Notes: generated from the sequence alone by a model not told the origin. A stretch of 41,971 nt of DNA from Candidatus Methanomethylicus mesodigestus (GCA_001717005.1 MAGS01000088.1:11321-53291); one strand, 5' to 3'. Counted from the first letter of the stretch, positions 9,341-19,851 are shown. Numbers and translations are program-made.

Positions 9341-9767
9341 AGATGATCTGCTGGCCGCCCCTGCCGCCTGCGAGCCTCACCATGACGTACCTGCCCCGCA
9401 TCCTCGCGCCACGGGCGATGATGACGATCTTCCCCTCCTCCCACTCCAGCGCCTCGTAATCGCCCCTGTCCCAGATCCTGACCGTGCCCGCCCCGTAGCT
9501 CCCCTCGGGTATCGTCCCCTCGAACCCGGCGTAGCCCAGGTCGTGGTCGTCTACCATTATCGCCAGCCTCCTCCGGGTGTCCCCCCTTTCAGGGATGCCC
9601 TTCGGCACCGCCCAGCTCTTCAGTACGCCGCCCCTCTCGAGGCGTAGGTCGTAGTGCAGCTGCCTCGCGTGGTGCTCGTGGACCACCATGATCCCGCCCC
9701 CCTGCTGCAGGCCGCCCCCGCTGCTGCCCCCTCCCCTGCGGGCGCCGCCTGTCCGTGGATCAGGCAC
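9324..9767 (-). CDS. Stand-alone LigD-type 3'-phosphoesterase (PE) domain protein
   Basis: HEHHARQLHYDLRLERGGVLKSWAVPKGIPERGDTRRRLAIMVDDHDLGYAGFEGTIPEGSYGAGTVRIWDRG, signature of the LigD phosphoesterase domain; no polymerase or ligase domain. Confidence 0.9.
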   Translation of the reverse strand: MPDPRTGGARRGGGSSGGGLQQGGGIMVVHEHHARQLHYDLRLERGGVLKSWAVPKGIPERGDTRRRLAIMVDDHDLGYAGFEGTIPEGSYGAGTVRIWDRGDYEALEWEEGKIVIIARGARMRGRYVMVRLAGGRGGQQIIFRNGD

Positions 9768-9928
9768 TTGAAAATGTCACTCCCCTGAGAATTACTCGCG
9801 CCCAGGCTTATCAGCTGACTGCTGGCTGCTGGACTGATGCTGCGATTGCCCCCTCCCCTGAATGCCTGAGGGGGTCTGAATTATGCGGCAAATGGTTGCC
9901 CGTGTGCATACGAGCTGCAGAATTTAGG

Positions 9929-10036
9929 CGCCCTGGCCGGGATTCGAACCCGGGTCACAGACTCTCTACGGACCTGCCTGATGGCAATGCCGTCCTCGAC
10001 AGGCCTGTATACTGGGCCGAACTATACTACCAGGGC
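9929..10036 (-). tRNA. tRNA-Asp(GTC) with 33-nt intron (9964..9996)
   Basis: Acceptor GCCCTGG/CCAGGGC, T-arm CCGGGTTCGAATCCCGG, anticodon stem CAGGC/GTCTG, anticodon GTC. BHB: 4-bp CUGU/GUAG, bulges CG^A and AG^A, inner helix GGAC/GUCC. Confidence 0.9.
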
Positions 10037-10187
10037 TTCCTCGGATTCTTCTTTAAGGTGAGCTATTAAAATCTATCTATGCCCCCTCCCGGGCGCCCTC
10101 TGCCCCGACGGATGCCGCCCTGAGTCATCAAGCTTAATATCAGGTTCATGACTCTCATATCCTAGGAACCTTTTGGTGGTCCATCCG

Positions 10188-11372
10188 ATGTCCAGCGAAT
10201 TCAGGAGCGCCGCCCCCCTCATCATACTCATCCTCGTCGCCGGCCTCTACGCAGGCTATGCGGTCGCGGTATTAGCGAGCCCCCTTGCGGGCAGCAACCA
10301 GTACCTCGCGCAGAGGGTGGGCGCCCTCGAGGGGATAGTCGCCGCCCTGCAGTCGCAGATCAACGACCTGGAGCACGGGAACTCCACAGCGTCGGACTGC
10401 GCCTCCCTCAACGACATCTACACCGCCTCCAAGGGTTCGATAGTAACGATCACCGGGCTCGCTGCATCGAGCCCGCTCCTGGGCGGCTACTCCGAGGTCC
10501 TCGGCTCAGGCTTCGTCGTCAACCTCACCGGGGAGTGCCTCGTCGTAACGAACTTCCATGTCGTGGACGGCCTAGTGAACGCCTCGATGACATTCGTCGA
10601 CGGCGAGTCCTACACCTTCGACGTGCTGGGCGCCGACAAGTACAGCGACCTGGCGGTCCTCAGGCCGCACGCCCCGGCCTCGAAGCTCAAGCCGCTCGCC
10701 GTCGTCTCGTCCTCGACCCTCCTGGTCGGCGACAGCGTGGTTGCGATCGGCAACCCCTACGGCCTGCAGAGCACCCTCACCTCGGGCATAGTCAGCCAGC
10801 TCAACAGGGCCATAAGGACCGAGACCGCGGGGAGCTACACAATCGCGGGTGTCATACAGATCAGCGCGCCGATCAACCCCGGCAACTCGGGCGGCCCGCT
10901 CTTCGACTCGCAGGGCAGGGTCGTCGGCATCACGACCGCCATCATCTCCGGCTCGCAGAACGTCGGCTTCGCGGTCCCGTCGGACACCATCGTGAGGGAG
11001 ATCGTGGCGCTCTCGACCGCCGGGCACTACCAGCACCCGTACCTCGGCATAACCGGCGTCTCGAACAGCTACCTGATCTCGCAGGCGCTGGGCCTCCAGC
11101 TGACATACGGCGTCCTCATCCAGACCGTGACCGCCGGCAGCCCTGCCGCCTCAGCGGGGCTCCAGGGCGGTACCTACACCGCCACCGTCGGCGGGAGCAA
11201 CGTCAGCGGGGGCGGGGACCTGATTGTCTCCATCGACGGCAGGCCCACGATAATCATAGACGACATGACCTCCCTCCTCGACGCCTACCTGCCGGGGCAG
11301 AACGTCAGCATCACCGTCCTGAGGGGCGGGGAATACCTCGTGCTGCCTGCGGTTCTCGGCGCCAGGCCTTAG
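10188..11372 (+). CDS. HtrA/DegP-like trypsin-type serine protease with PDZ domain, membrane anchored
   Basis: Catalytic triad contexts TNFHVVDG, YSDLAVL, NPGNSGGPLFD; C-terminal PDZ-like region; N-terminal TM. Alternative GTG start at 10173. Confidence 0.92.
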   Translation: MSSEFRSAAPLIILILVAGLYAGYAVAVLASPLAGSNQYLAQRVGALEGIVAALQSQINDLEHGNSTASDCASLNDIYTASKGSIVTITGLAASSPLLGGYSEVLGSGFVVNLTGECLVVTNFHVVDGLVNASMTFVDGESYTFDVLGADKYSDLAVLRPHAPASKLKPLAVVSSSTLLVGDSVVAIGNPYGLQSTLTSGIVSQLNRAIRTETAGSYTIAGVIQISAPINPGNSGGPLFDSQGRVVGITTAIISGSQNVGFAVPSDTIVREIVALSTAGHYQHPYLGITGVSNSYLISQALGLQLTYGVLIQTVTAGSPAASAGLQGGTYTATVGGSNVSGGGDLIVSIDGRPTIIIDDMTSLLDAYLPGQNVSITVLRGGEYLVLPAVLGARP

Positions 11373-11433
11373 TTTTCTGCCGCGCGCCTCCAAGAAAAAC
11401 TATAAATGTGGATACCATTTCAGATAGCTGTAG

Positions 11434-11569
11434 CCCGCCCTAGCTCAGTGGTAGAGCGCCCGGCTGTAGACCGATGGTCGCGCAAGGGAATTCGCCATGG
11501 GCGGTACATGTCCTTGCGCCAGCCTGGGCAATTACCGGGTGGTCGCTGGTTCAAGTCCGGCGGGCGGGA
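11434..11569 (+). tRNA. tRNA-Tyr(GTA) with ~64-nt structured intron (about 11470..11533), followed by CCA
   Basis: C1-G72 acceptor CCCGCCC/GGGCGGG, D-arm GCTC/GAGC, anticodon stem CCCGG/CCGGG, loop CTGTAG^...^A, T-arm GCTGGTTCAAGTCCGGC, then CCA at 11570-11572. Confidence 0.88.
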
Positions 11570-11740
11570 CCACCATCTTAGCACCAACTCCATGCAGGCG
11601 CGCTGAGCCTGTCCGCCTTCTTTTGGCGAATTGAGTACTGTGCTTTATCAAAAACTTTATTAGGGCTTGTATTTTGGAGAATGGATAGCTCGATTCTGGG
11701 CATTTTGTGTTTGTTCAAAATATTTTTGGGTGGTAAAATC

Positions 11741-12115
11741 TTGGGCAAATTTGATATCCTCGAACACGACCTTGTACCGGAGTTCCGAATCCTCAACCGG
11801 GAGGAGTACCAGCAGCTCAGGAAGTCCCTCGGGATAAGGAAGGAGGACCTTCCGTGGATAAGGAACAGCGACCCCGTCTGCTTAAGGATCAAGGAGGCGC
11901 AGAAGAGCGCGCACTGCCCCAAATGCGACGGCAAGCTGGTCGAGTCGGTGGAGGAGCGGGAGTTCAAGGGGGTTACCACCCAGAAGAAGGTAATGAAATG
12001 CGAGAAGTGCGACTACTACGAGCCGGTCCTGGGGCCAGGGCAGATCCTTGAGATAACCAGGAGGAGCCAGGTCGCAGGGCACGCGGTCGCATTCAGATAC
12101 GTTGTTCCAGGGTGA
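11741..12115 (+). CDS. rpoH: DNA-directed RNA polymerase subunit H (RpoH/Rpb5 C-terminal) with zinc-ribbon insertion
   Basis: FDILEHDLVPEFRILNREEYQQLRKSLGIRKEDLPWIRNSDPV...LGPGQILEITRRSQVAGHAVAFRYVV; TTG start preceded by GGTGG; ORF also open from ATG 11681. Confidence 0.88.
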   Translation: MGKFDILEHDLVPEFRILNREEYQQLRKSLGIRKEDLPWIRNSDPVCLRIKEAQKSAHCPKCDGKLVESVEEREFKGVTTQKKVMKCEKCDYYEPVLGPGQILEITRRSQVAGHAVAFRYVVPG

Positions 12116-12120
12116 TTCCG

Positions 12121-15100
12121 ATGAGCGATATTGCAATGGACGACCGGTGGGTGCTCATCGAGTCCTTCTTCAGGGAGAAGAACTTGGTGAGGCCGCACTT
12201 GGACTCATTTGACGACTTCATAAAGAACAAGCTTCAGGAGATCGTGGACGAGCAGGGCGTCATAGAGACCGACGTCCCCGGGCTAAAGATCAAGCTCGGC
12301 ACGCTCACCATAGGGAAGCCGACGATCCACGAGGCGGACGGCTCCGAGAAGGAGATCCTGCCAATGGAGGCCAGGCAGAGGAACCTGACCTACGCGGCGA
12401 CCATGCGCCTCTCCGTCATACCCATCGTTGACGGCTACGAGGAGGACGCCATATCGGTCTACATCGGCAAGCTCCCCATAATGGTGCGGTCTTCCTACTG
12501 CGCGCTCGCCAACGCCACGAGGGAGGACCTGATAAAGGCCGGAGAGGACCCCGCAGACCCCGGAGGATACTTCATAGTCAACGGATCGGAGAGGGTCGTG
12601 GTCATCCAGGAGGACCTCGCCGTGAACAGGATCCTCGTCGACAGGATGGAGGGCGCATCCCCCGTCACGCACGTCGCCAAGGTCTTCTCAGCGACGTCGG
12701 GCTTCAGGGTGCCGGTCACCCTCGAGCGGATGAAGGACGGCAGCCTCTCGGTCACGTTCCCATCTATACCCGGCAGGGTATCCCTAGCGATACTGATGAA
12801 GGCGCTGGGCGTCCCGTCCGACAAGGACCTCGTGGAGTACGTCTCCAGCGACGCCGGCATCCAGAAGGCGCTCATCCCGACCCTAGAGAGCGGGATAGAG
12901 ATCAACGCCACCAAGGATGCCCTGGACTACATCGGCAACAGGGTTGCGATAGGCCAGACACAGGACTTCCGCATCCAGAGGGCGCTGCAGATACTGGACA
13001 AGTACCTCCTGCCGCACCTCGGCATTGAGGAGGCGGACCGGAAGAAGAAGTCGCTCTTCCTTGGTCAGATGGCCGAGAAGCTCATTGAGCTCTCGATAGG
13101 GAGGAGGGCGCCGGACGACAAGGACCACTACGCTAACAAGCGGCTCAAGCTCGCAGGCGACCTGCTCGCGAGCCTCTTCAGGGTCGCATTCAAGAGCTTC
13201 TGCAGGGACATGAAGTACCAGCTCGAGAGGGCAAGGAGCAGGAGCAGGCGCGTCTCGATAGAGACCCTGGTCAGGGCGGACGTCATAACCGAGCGCCTGA
13301 GGCACGCACTCGCCACCGGCAACTGGGTCGGGGGCAAGGCGGGTGTGAGCCAGCTCCTCGACAGGACGAACTACCTCTCGACGATAGGCCACCTGCGGAG
13401 GATCATCTCGCCGCTCAGCAGGTCGCAGCCGCACTTCGAGGCAAGGGACCTCCACTCCACACAGTGGGGCCGGCTCTGCCCGAGCGAGACCCCCGAGGGG
13501 CCCAACTGCGGCTTGGTCAAGAACCTCGCGCTGATGTCCTTCATATCGGTCGGCATGGACGAGCCAAAGCTCGTCGAGGACCTCCTCTACGAGCTCAACA
13601 CCGAGCCCATCGACTCGGCCAGGAAGAAGAACATGTCCGGCGCGAAGGTCATACTCAACGGCAGGCTCATAGGCCTCAACGACAAGCCCGAGCTGCTCGT
13701 CACAGAGGTCAAGAAGCACCGCCTGCGGAAGAGGTGGCACGAGGTCAACGTCGCCCACTACAGGCAGGGCGAGATCAACGAGGTCTACATCAACTCCGAC
13801 GCAGGCAGGGTCAGGCGCCCGCTCATAATGGTTGATGGTGGCTACCCGCTCCTCAACAAGGAGCAGATAGAGCGCCTCGTCGCGAACGAGTGGACGTGGA
13901 ACGAGCTGATCAACCAGGGCGTGATCGAGTACCTCGACGCAGAGGAGGAGGAGAACGCCTACATCGCCCTCGACTACAAGAACCTGGACAAGTCGAGGAC
14001 GCACCTCGAGATCGTGGCCTCCACGATCCTGGGGATAAGCGCCTCCATGATCCCGTTCCTCGAGGCGAACCAGTCGCCCAGGAACACCTACGGGTCCGCG
14101 ATGATCAAGCAGTCGCTGGGCTTCTACACCGCAAACTTCTCCAAGCGCCTGGACACCAGGGGCCACCTGCTCCACTACCCGCAGAGGCCAATGGTCAACA
14201 CCAGGTCGGCCAAGACGCTCGAGCTGGACAGGCGCCCCGCCGGGCAGAACTTCGTCGTCGCGATACTCTCGTACTCGGGCTACAACATCGAAGATGCCCT
14301 GATCATGAACAAGTCCTCGGTCGAGCGCGGCCTCGCCAGGTCGTCCTTCTTCAGGTGCTACGAGACTGAGGAGCGCAGGTACCCCGGAGGTCAGGAGGAC
14401 AAGATCGAGGTCCCCTCGCCCACAGTCAGGGGATACCGGACGCCCGAGTCCTACCAGTACCTGGGCGACGACGGGATAATCGAGCCCGAGTCGAGCATGA
14501 AGGGCGGTGATGTCCTCGTCGGAAAGACAAGCCCGCCCCGCTTCCTCGAGGAGTACAAGGAGTTCGAGCAGGCAGGCCCCCAGAGGAGGGAGACCTCCGT
14601 CTCGATGAGGGCCGGGGAGGACGGCGTTGTCGACCTCGTCATAGTCACTGAGACATCGGACGGCAACAAGCTCGTCAAGATACGCGTAAGGAATGAGAGG
14701 ATACCTGAGCTGGGGGACAAGTTCGCCTCCAGGCACGGGCAGAAGGGCGTCGTCGGGATGCTGGTCCCGCAGTACGACATGCCGTGCACCGAGGACGGCG
14801 TCGTCCCGGACCTGATAATCAACCCGCACGCCATCCCCTCAAGGATGACCCTCGGACAGCTGCTTGAGCTGCTGGGCGGCAAGGCGCACGCCGCATCGGG
14901 CAAGCCGATGGACGGGACCGCCTTCTGCGGCGACAGCGAGAAGACCATGCGAGACCTGCTTAAGGCGCGCGGCCTCAAGCCGACCGGCAAGGAGGTCCTC
15001 TACGACGGCAGGACAGGGCGGGTCCTCGAGGCCGATGTCTACATAGGCATAGCCTACTACCTCAAGCTCCACCACATGGTTGCAGACAAGATGCATGCGC

Positions 15101-15450
15101 GCGCACGCGGCCCGGTCCAGATCCTCACGAGGCAGCCCACGGAGGGGCGCGCCAGGGAGGGAGGGCTGAGGTTCGGTGAGATGGAGCGCGACTGCCTCAT
15201 AGGCCACGGCGCTGCGATGCTGCTCAAGGAGAGGCTCCTGGAAGAGTCCGACCGCACAGTCGTCAACATCTGCGAGGACTGCGGCCTGATCTCCTACTAC
15301 GACCGGACGAAGGACAAGAACATCTGCCCGATATGCGGCGAGAAGGCGAAGACGACTGCCGTCGTCATGTCCTATGCCTTCAAGCTGCTGCTGCAGGAGC
15401 TCATGAGCCTTGGTATAGCCCCGAGGCTGAAACTACAGGAGAGGGTTTGA
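12121..15450 (+). CDS. rpoB: DNA-directed RNA polymerase subunit B (unsplit, ~1109 aa)
   Basis: [61 protein letters not shown]-terminal zinc ribbon CEDCG...CPICG. Confidence 0.98.
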   Translation: MSDIAMDDRWVLIESFFREKNLVRPHLDSFDDFIKNKLQEIVDEQGVIETDVPGLKIKLGTLTIGKPTIHEADGSEKEILPMEARQRNLTYAATMRLSVIPIVDGYEEDAISVYIGKLPIMVRSSYCALANATREDLIKAGEDPADPGGYFIVNGSERVVVIQEDLAVNRILVDRMEGASPVTHVAKVFSATSGFRVPVTLERMKDGSLSVTFPSIPGRVSLAILMKALGVPSDKDLVEYVSSDAGIQKALIPTLESGIEINATKDALDYIGNRVAIGQTQDFRIQRALQILDKYLLPHLGIEEADRKKKSLFLGQMAEKLIELSIGRRAPDDKDHYANKRLKLAGDLLASLFRVAFKSFCRDMKYQLERARSRSRRVSIETLVRADVITERLRHALATGNWVGGKAGVSQLLDRTNYLSTIGHLRRIISPLSRSQPHFEARDLHSTQWGRLCPSETPEGPNCGLVKNLALMSFISVGMDEPKLVEDLLYELNTEPIDSARKKNMSGAKVILNGRLIGLNDKPELLVTEVKKHRLRKRWHEVNVAHYRQGEINEVYINSDAGRVRRPLIMVDGGYPLLNKEQIERLVANEWTWNELINQGVIEYLDAEEEENAYIALDYKNLDKSRTHLEIVASTILGISASMIPFLEANQSPRNTYGSAMIKQSLGFYTANFSKRLDTRGHLLHYPQRPMVNTRSAKTLELDRRPAGQNFVVAILSYSGYNIEDALIMNKSSVERGLARSSFFRCYETEERRYPGGQEDKIEVPSPTVRGYRTPESYQYLGDDGIIEPESSMKGGDVLVGKTSPPRFLEEYKEFEQAGPQRRETSVSMRAGEDGVVDLVIVTETSDGNKLVKIRVRNERIPELGDKFASRHGQKGVVGMLVPQYDMPCTEDGVVPDLIINPHAIPSRMTLGQLLELLGGKAHAASGKPMDGTAFCGDSEKTMRDLLKARGLKPTGKEVLYDGRTGRVLEADVYIGIAYYLKLHHMVADKMHARARGPVQILTRQPTEGRAREGGLRFGEMERDCLIGHGAAMLLKERLLEESDRTVVNICEDCGLISYYDRTKDKNICPICGEKAKTTAVVMSYAFKLLLQELMSLGIAPRLKLQERV

Positions 15451-15454
15451 AGAC

Positions 15455-18109
15455 ATGTCGCTATCAGAACTCGCAAAGTCAATACACGCCATCAAGTTCG
15501 GCCTGCTCTCACCCGAGAGCATAAGGAAGATGTCCGTGGTGAACATCAAGGCCGCGGACACATACGACGAGGACGGCGTCCCGATCGACACCGGGCTGAT
15601 GGACCGGAAGCTCGGAACCATAGAGCCAGGCCAGAAGTGCCAGACGTGCGGAAACCGCGTGGGCCAGTGCCCGGGGCACTTCGGCCACATCGAGCTCGCA
15701 CGGCCTGTCGTCCACCCCGGCTTCGCCAAGCTCGTCTACCTCATGCTCAGGGCGACCTGCTGGAACTGCGGCAGGCTGCTCCTCTCTGAGGAGGACTACA
15801 GGAAGTACTCGATCCGGATGGAGAAGTACAAGAAGAAGTGGCCGCAGTTCAGGTTCAAGCTCTCGGACCAGATCGTCAAGAAGGCGGTCAAGATCAACGA
15901 GTGCCCGTACTGCCACGAGGGCCAGTTCAAGATAAAGTTCGAGAAGCCGACCGGATACTCCGAGGAGCGCAAGGAGGGCCCAAAGAGGATCTATTCCAAC
16001 GAGATCAGGGGCCGCCTGGAGAGGGTCACCGAGGCCGACGCCGCCCTCATGGGGCTGGACCCGTCGCTCGCAAGGCCTGAGTGGATGCTCCTGACCGTGC
16101 TGCCGGTGCCGCCATCAACGGTCCGGCCGTCGATCACCCTCGAGTCCGGCGTCAGGTCGGAGGACGACCTCACGCACAAGCTCGTGGACATAATCAGGAT
16201 CAACGAGAGGCTCAGCGAGAACATCGACGCTGGAGCGCCCCAGCTGATCATAGAGGACCTCTGGGAGCTGCTGCAGTACCACGTGACGACCTACTTCGAC
16301 AACGAGACCTCAGGCATACCGCCGGCAAGGCACAGGTCCGGCAGGCCGCTGAGGACGATCGCCCAGCGCCTCAAGGGAAAGGAGGGCCGCTTCAGGTCCA
16401 ACCTCTCAGGGAAGCGCGTCGACTTCTCGGCGAGGACCGTGATCTCGCCCGACCCCATAATCAGCATGAACGAGGTCGGCGTCCCTGTCGACATCGCCAA
16501 GCAGCTGACCATCCCTGAGCGGATCAACAAGTACAACCTCGAGGAGCTCAAGACGATAATCACCAACGGGCCGGATGCCCACCCGGGCGCGAACTACATC
16601 ATCCGGCCGGACGGCAGGAGGATCGACCTCCGGTTCCCCAAGGACCGCAAGATCATCGCCGACGCGGTGGAGGTTGGGTACGTCATCGAGCGGCACCTAA
16701 AGGACGGGGACGTCGTGCTCTTCAACAGGCAGCCCTCGCTCCACAGGATGTCGATAATGGCCCACAAGGTAAGGGTCCTGCCGTACAAGACCTTCAGGCT
16801 CAACCTCTGCGTCTGTCCCCCCTACAACGCGGACTTCGACGGAGACGAGATGAACCTGCACGTGCCGCAGAGCGAGGAGGCAAGGGCAGAGGCACTTGTG
16901 CTGATGCTGGTGCAGGAGCAGATACTCTCGCCCAGGTACGGCGGCCCCATCATGGGAGGGATTCAGGACTACATCTCAGGGGCCTACATGCTCACGCGGA
17001 AGAGCACCATGCTCACGAGGGCCGACGCGAGCCAGCTCCTGGCCAGCGCAGGCTACAGGGGCGAGCTGCCTGCGCCCGCGGTGAAGTCCCCCGAGGAGCT
17101 CTGGACGGGCAAGCAGCTGGCAAGCCTCTTCTTCCCGAAGGGCTTCAACTACACGCTCAAGTCCAACATCTGCCAGAAGTGCGACGTCTGCAAGCAGGAG
17201 GACTGCGAGAACGACGCCTTCGTCGTGATAAAGGACGGCAAGCTGGTCTCCGGGGTCATCGACAAGAAGTCTATCGGCGCGCAGCAGCCCGAGTCCGTCC
17301 TGCACAGGCTGGTGAAGGACTACGGGACAGACATGGGCAGGTACTACATCGACAAGGCATTCAAGCTCTTTCTCGCCTTCATCGATAGCCGCGGCCTCAC
17401 GATAGGGCTCGACGACGAGGAGCTCCCAGAGAACGGGCGGCTCAAGGTCAAGGCGGACATACACCACGCAGAGGAGGAGGTCTCGAAGAACATCAATGCC
17501 TACAACGAGGGGCTTCTCGAGAGGCTCCCCGGCAGGACGCTTGAGGAGACGCTTGAGACGCAGATCATGCAGATCCTTGAGAAGGCCAGGGAGGACTCGG
17601 GCAAGACCGCCAAGAAGTACCTCAAGGAGGGCAACACCGCGCTGCTGATGGCGAACACCGGCGCAAGGGGCAGCCTCATGAACCTCGCGCACATGGTCGC
17701 GTGCGTCGGGCAGCAGGCAGTCCGAGGCGAGAGGATCTCGAGGGGATACCAGAACCGCACGCTCCCCCACTTCAAACCGGGAGACCTAGGCGCCGAGGCG
17801 CACGGCTTCGTGTACAGCAGCTACAAGGACAAGCTCAACCCCATCGAGTTCTTCTTCCACGCCATGGGCGGGAGGGAAGGCCTCGTCGATACTGCGGTCA
17901 GGACGAGCCAGAGCGGCTACATGCAGCGCAGGCTCATCAATGCCCTGCAGGACGTCAGGGTGGAGTACGACTGGACGGTGAGGGCCACCGACGGCTCAAT
18001 CATCCAGTACATATATGGCGACGACGGCATCGACCCTGCGAAGAGCGATCACGGGGAGGCTGTCAACATCGACAAGATCATCGAGAGGGTGAAGGCAGGA
18101 GGCAAGTGA
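15455..18109 (+). CDS. rpoA1: DNA-directed RNA polymerase subunit A'
   Basis: [23 protein letters not shown] catalytic motif; [20 protein letters not shown]. Confidence 0.98.
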   Translation: MSLSELAKSIHAIKFGLLSPESIRKMSVVNIKAADTYDEDGVPIDTGLMDRKLGTIEPGQKCQTCGNRVGQCPGHFGHIELARPVVHPGFAKLVYLMLRATCWNCGRLLLSEEDYRKYSIRMEKYKKKWPQFRFKLSDQIVKKAVKINECPYCHEGQFKIKFEKPTGYSEERKEGPKRIYSNEIRGRLERVTEADAALMGLDPSLARPEWMLLTVLPVPPSTVRPSITLESGVRSEDDLTHKLVDIIRINERLSENIDAGAPQLIIEDLWELLQYHVTTYFDNETSGIPPARHRSGRPLRTIAQRLKGKEGRFRSNLSGKRVDFSARTVISPDPIISMNEVGVPVDIAKQLTIPERINKYNLEELKTIITNGPDAHPGANYIIRPDGRRIDLRFPKDRKIIADAVEVGYVIERHLKDGDVVLFNRQPSLHRMSIMAHKVRVLPYKTFRLNLCVCPPYNADFDGDEMNLHVPQSEEARAEALVLMLVQEQILSPRYGGPIMGGIQDYISGAYMLTRKSTMLTRADASQLLASAGYRGELPAPAVKSPEELWTGKQLASLFFPKGFNYTLKSNICQKCDVCKQEDCENDAFVVIKDGKLVSGVIDKKSIGAQQPESVLHRLVKDYGTDMGRYYIDKAFKLFLAFIDSRGLTIGLDDEELPENGRLKVKADIHHAEEEVSKNINAYNEGLLERLPGRTLEETLETQIMQILEKAREDSGKTAKKYLKEGNTALLMANTGARGSLMNLAHMVACVGQQAVRGERISRGYQNRTLPHFKPGDLGAEAHGFVYSSYKDKLNPIEFFFHAMGGREGLVDTAVRTSQSGYMQRRLINALQDVRVEYDWTVRATDGSIIQYIYGDDGIDPAKSDHGEAVNIDKIIERVKAGGK

Positions 18110-18110
18110 A

Positions 18111-19553
18111 ATGGCCAAGAAGAAACAACCAACCCCCGCGGAAGCAGAGGTCGAGGAGACCGTTGCAGCCAAGGTGGGCGCTAAGACCGGCGAGAAGGCC
18201 GCAAAGGCACCAAAGACCGCAGCCAAGGCAAAGGGCAAGCCCAAGGGGGCTGCCGCCAAGCCGAAGGCTGCCGCAGCGACCGCCCCAAAGGCGAAGAAGC
18301 CGAAGGCAGCGGCCGCAGAGGTGGACGAGGAGGACGCCGCCGCAGAAGAACCGATGCGGGCGAAGAAGCGAGAACCCGAGGCGCCCCTGCCGGAGCTGCC
18401 GCTCGTTGACCAGGTCCTGGCGAAGCATGACCGGCGCCTGCCGGAGAAGCTGGTGAGCCGGCTCAAGACCAAGCTGGTGCCGCTCAAGTCGAAGCTTAGC
18501 GAGGAGCAGATGGCGAAGGTGGTCGAGGAGACCTACCGCTCCTACATCAAGGCACTCATCGAGCCTGGCGAGGCCGCCGGCACGGTCGCAGCACAGTCTG
18601 TCGGCGAGCCTGGCACCCAGATGACGCTGAGGACCTTCCACTACGCAGGTGTGAGGGAGCTGAACGTCACGCTCGGCCTCCCGAGGCTGATCGAGATCGT
18701 GGACGCCAGGAGGGTCCCGTCGACCCCAACCATGACCATCTTCCTTGACGACGAGCACAAGCACGACCTCAGCAAGGCCAAGGGCATCGCGGCAAACATC
18801 GAGACCGTCACGGTCGAGAACGTAGCGAAGAGCATAGGCTACGAGATGCTCAACAACTTCACCATAGAGGTCGACGCCGAGATGTGCGAGGACAAGATGA
18901 TAGACCTCAACTACATCGCGAAGTCGATCGAGAAGCTCAAGATACCCGGCAGGGTCTCCGTAGAGGGGAACAACATCACCGTGGAGCCGGAGACGACCGA
19001 CCGGGACAAGATAAAGCGCATCCGGGAGCGGATCATGGACCTCCGCCTGAAGGGCATAAAGAGCATCAAGAGGGTCGTGATCGAGAAGAAGGGCGACGAA
19101 TATCTGCTCAGGACCGACGGCTCCAACCTGGCCCAGGTGATCGAGAACGTCAAGGGCATCGACAAGACGAAGGTCTACACCAATAACGTGTCCGAGATCG
19201 CAGAGGTCTTGGGGATAGAGGCCGCGAGGAGTGCGATAATCCGCGAGGCGTTTGAGGTCCTCGACCAGCAGGGGCTAGATGTGGACGTCAGGCACGTGAT
19301 CCTGGTGGCAGACCTCATGACGTCGACCGGGAAGATCCGGCAGATCGGCAGGCACGGCGTGAGCGGCGAGAAGTCGAGCGTCCTCGCCAGGGCCGCATTC
19401 GAGGTGACCGTAAAGCATTTATTGGATGCGGCTGCACATGGAGAGGAAGACTGCTTGGAGGGAGTTACGGAGAACGTAATTGTGGGTCAGCCAATCCCGC
19501 TGGGCACCGGAATCGTCGAATTGTTTATGAGATTCTCTAAAGAAGGTACATGA
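18111..19553 (+). CDS. rpoA2: DNA-directed RNA polymerase subunit A'' with long Lys/Ala/Pro-rich N-terminal tail
   Basis: IEPGEAAGTVAAQSVGEPGTQMTLRTFHYAGV; directly follows rpoA1. Confidence 0.97.
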   Translation: MAKKKQPTPAEAEVEETVAAKVGAKTGEKAAKAPKTAAKAKGKPKGAAAKPKAAAATAPKAKKPKAAAAEVDEEDAAAEEPMRAKKREPEAPLPELPLVDQVLAKHDRRLPEKLVSRLKTKLVPLKSKLSEEQMAKVVEETYRSYIKALIEPGEAAGTVAAQSVGEPGTQMTLRTFHYAGVRELNVTLGLPRLIEIVDARRVPSTPTMTIFLDDEHKHDLSKAKGIAANIETVTVENVAKSIGYEMLNNFTIEVDAEMCEDKMIDLNYIAKSIEKLKIPGRVSVEGNNITVEPETTDRDKIKRIRERIMDLRLKGIKSIKRVVIEKKGDEYLLRTDGSNLAQVIENVKGIDKTKVYTNNVSEIAEVLGIEAARSAIIREAFEVLDQQGLDVDVRHVILVADLMTSTGKIRQIGRHGVSGEKSSVLARAAFEVTVKHLLDAAAHGEEDCLEGVTENVIVGQPIPLGTGIVELFMRFSKEGT

Positions 19554-19554
19554 T

Positions 19555-19848
19555 ATGGATATTGCCAAAGAAATCAAAGTAGCCATAAACACGGGCAAGG
19601 TCGAGATCGGCTTCAAGGTCGGCCTCAAAACTGCCAACAAGAAGAAGGCGAAGCTCATCGTCCTCGCCAACAACGCCCCCGAGGAGATCGCGACTAAGGT
19701 GAAGGCATCCGCGGGCGAGACCCCAATCTACCGGTACCCCGGAACCAGCTGGGAGCTCGGCGGCCTGTGCGGCAAGCCGTACCCCGTCTCAACGCTGGCC
19801 GTAGTCGACCCAGGCGAGTCCGCAATACTAACGATCAAGGAGGGCTAG
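19555..19848 (+). CDS. rpl30e: Ribosomal protein L30e
   Basis: L7Ae/L30e family sequence KKAKLIVLANNAPEEIATKVKA...ELGGLCGKPYPVSTLAVVDPGES; operon position. Confidence 0.92.
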   Translation: MDIAKEIKVAINTGKVEIGFKVGLKTANKKKAKLIVLANNAPEEIATKVKASAGETPIYRYPGTSWELGGLCGKPYPVSTLAVVDPGESAILTIKEG

Positions 19849-19851
19849 CAC

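Noticed and set aside
12883-14829. 648-aa minus-strand ORF antisense to rpoB
   Set aside because: Shadow ORF of the conserved rpoB coding frame; no domain recognised.
15455-19553. Split rpoA (A'/A'') as a novelty
   Set aside because: Split A'/A'' is the usual archaeal arrangement; unsplit rpoB is also common.
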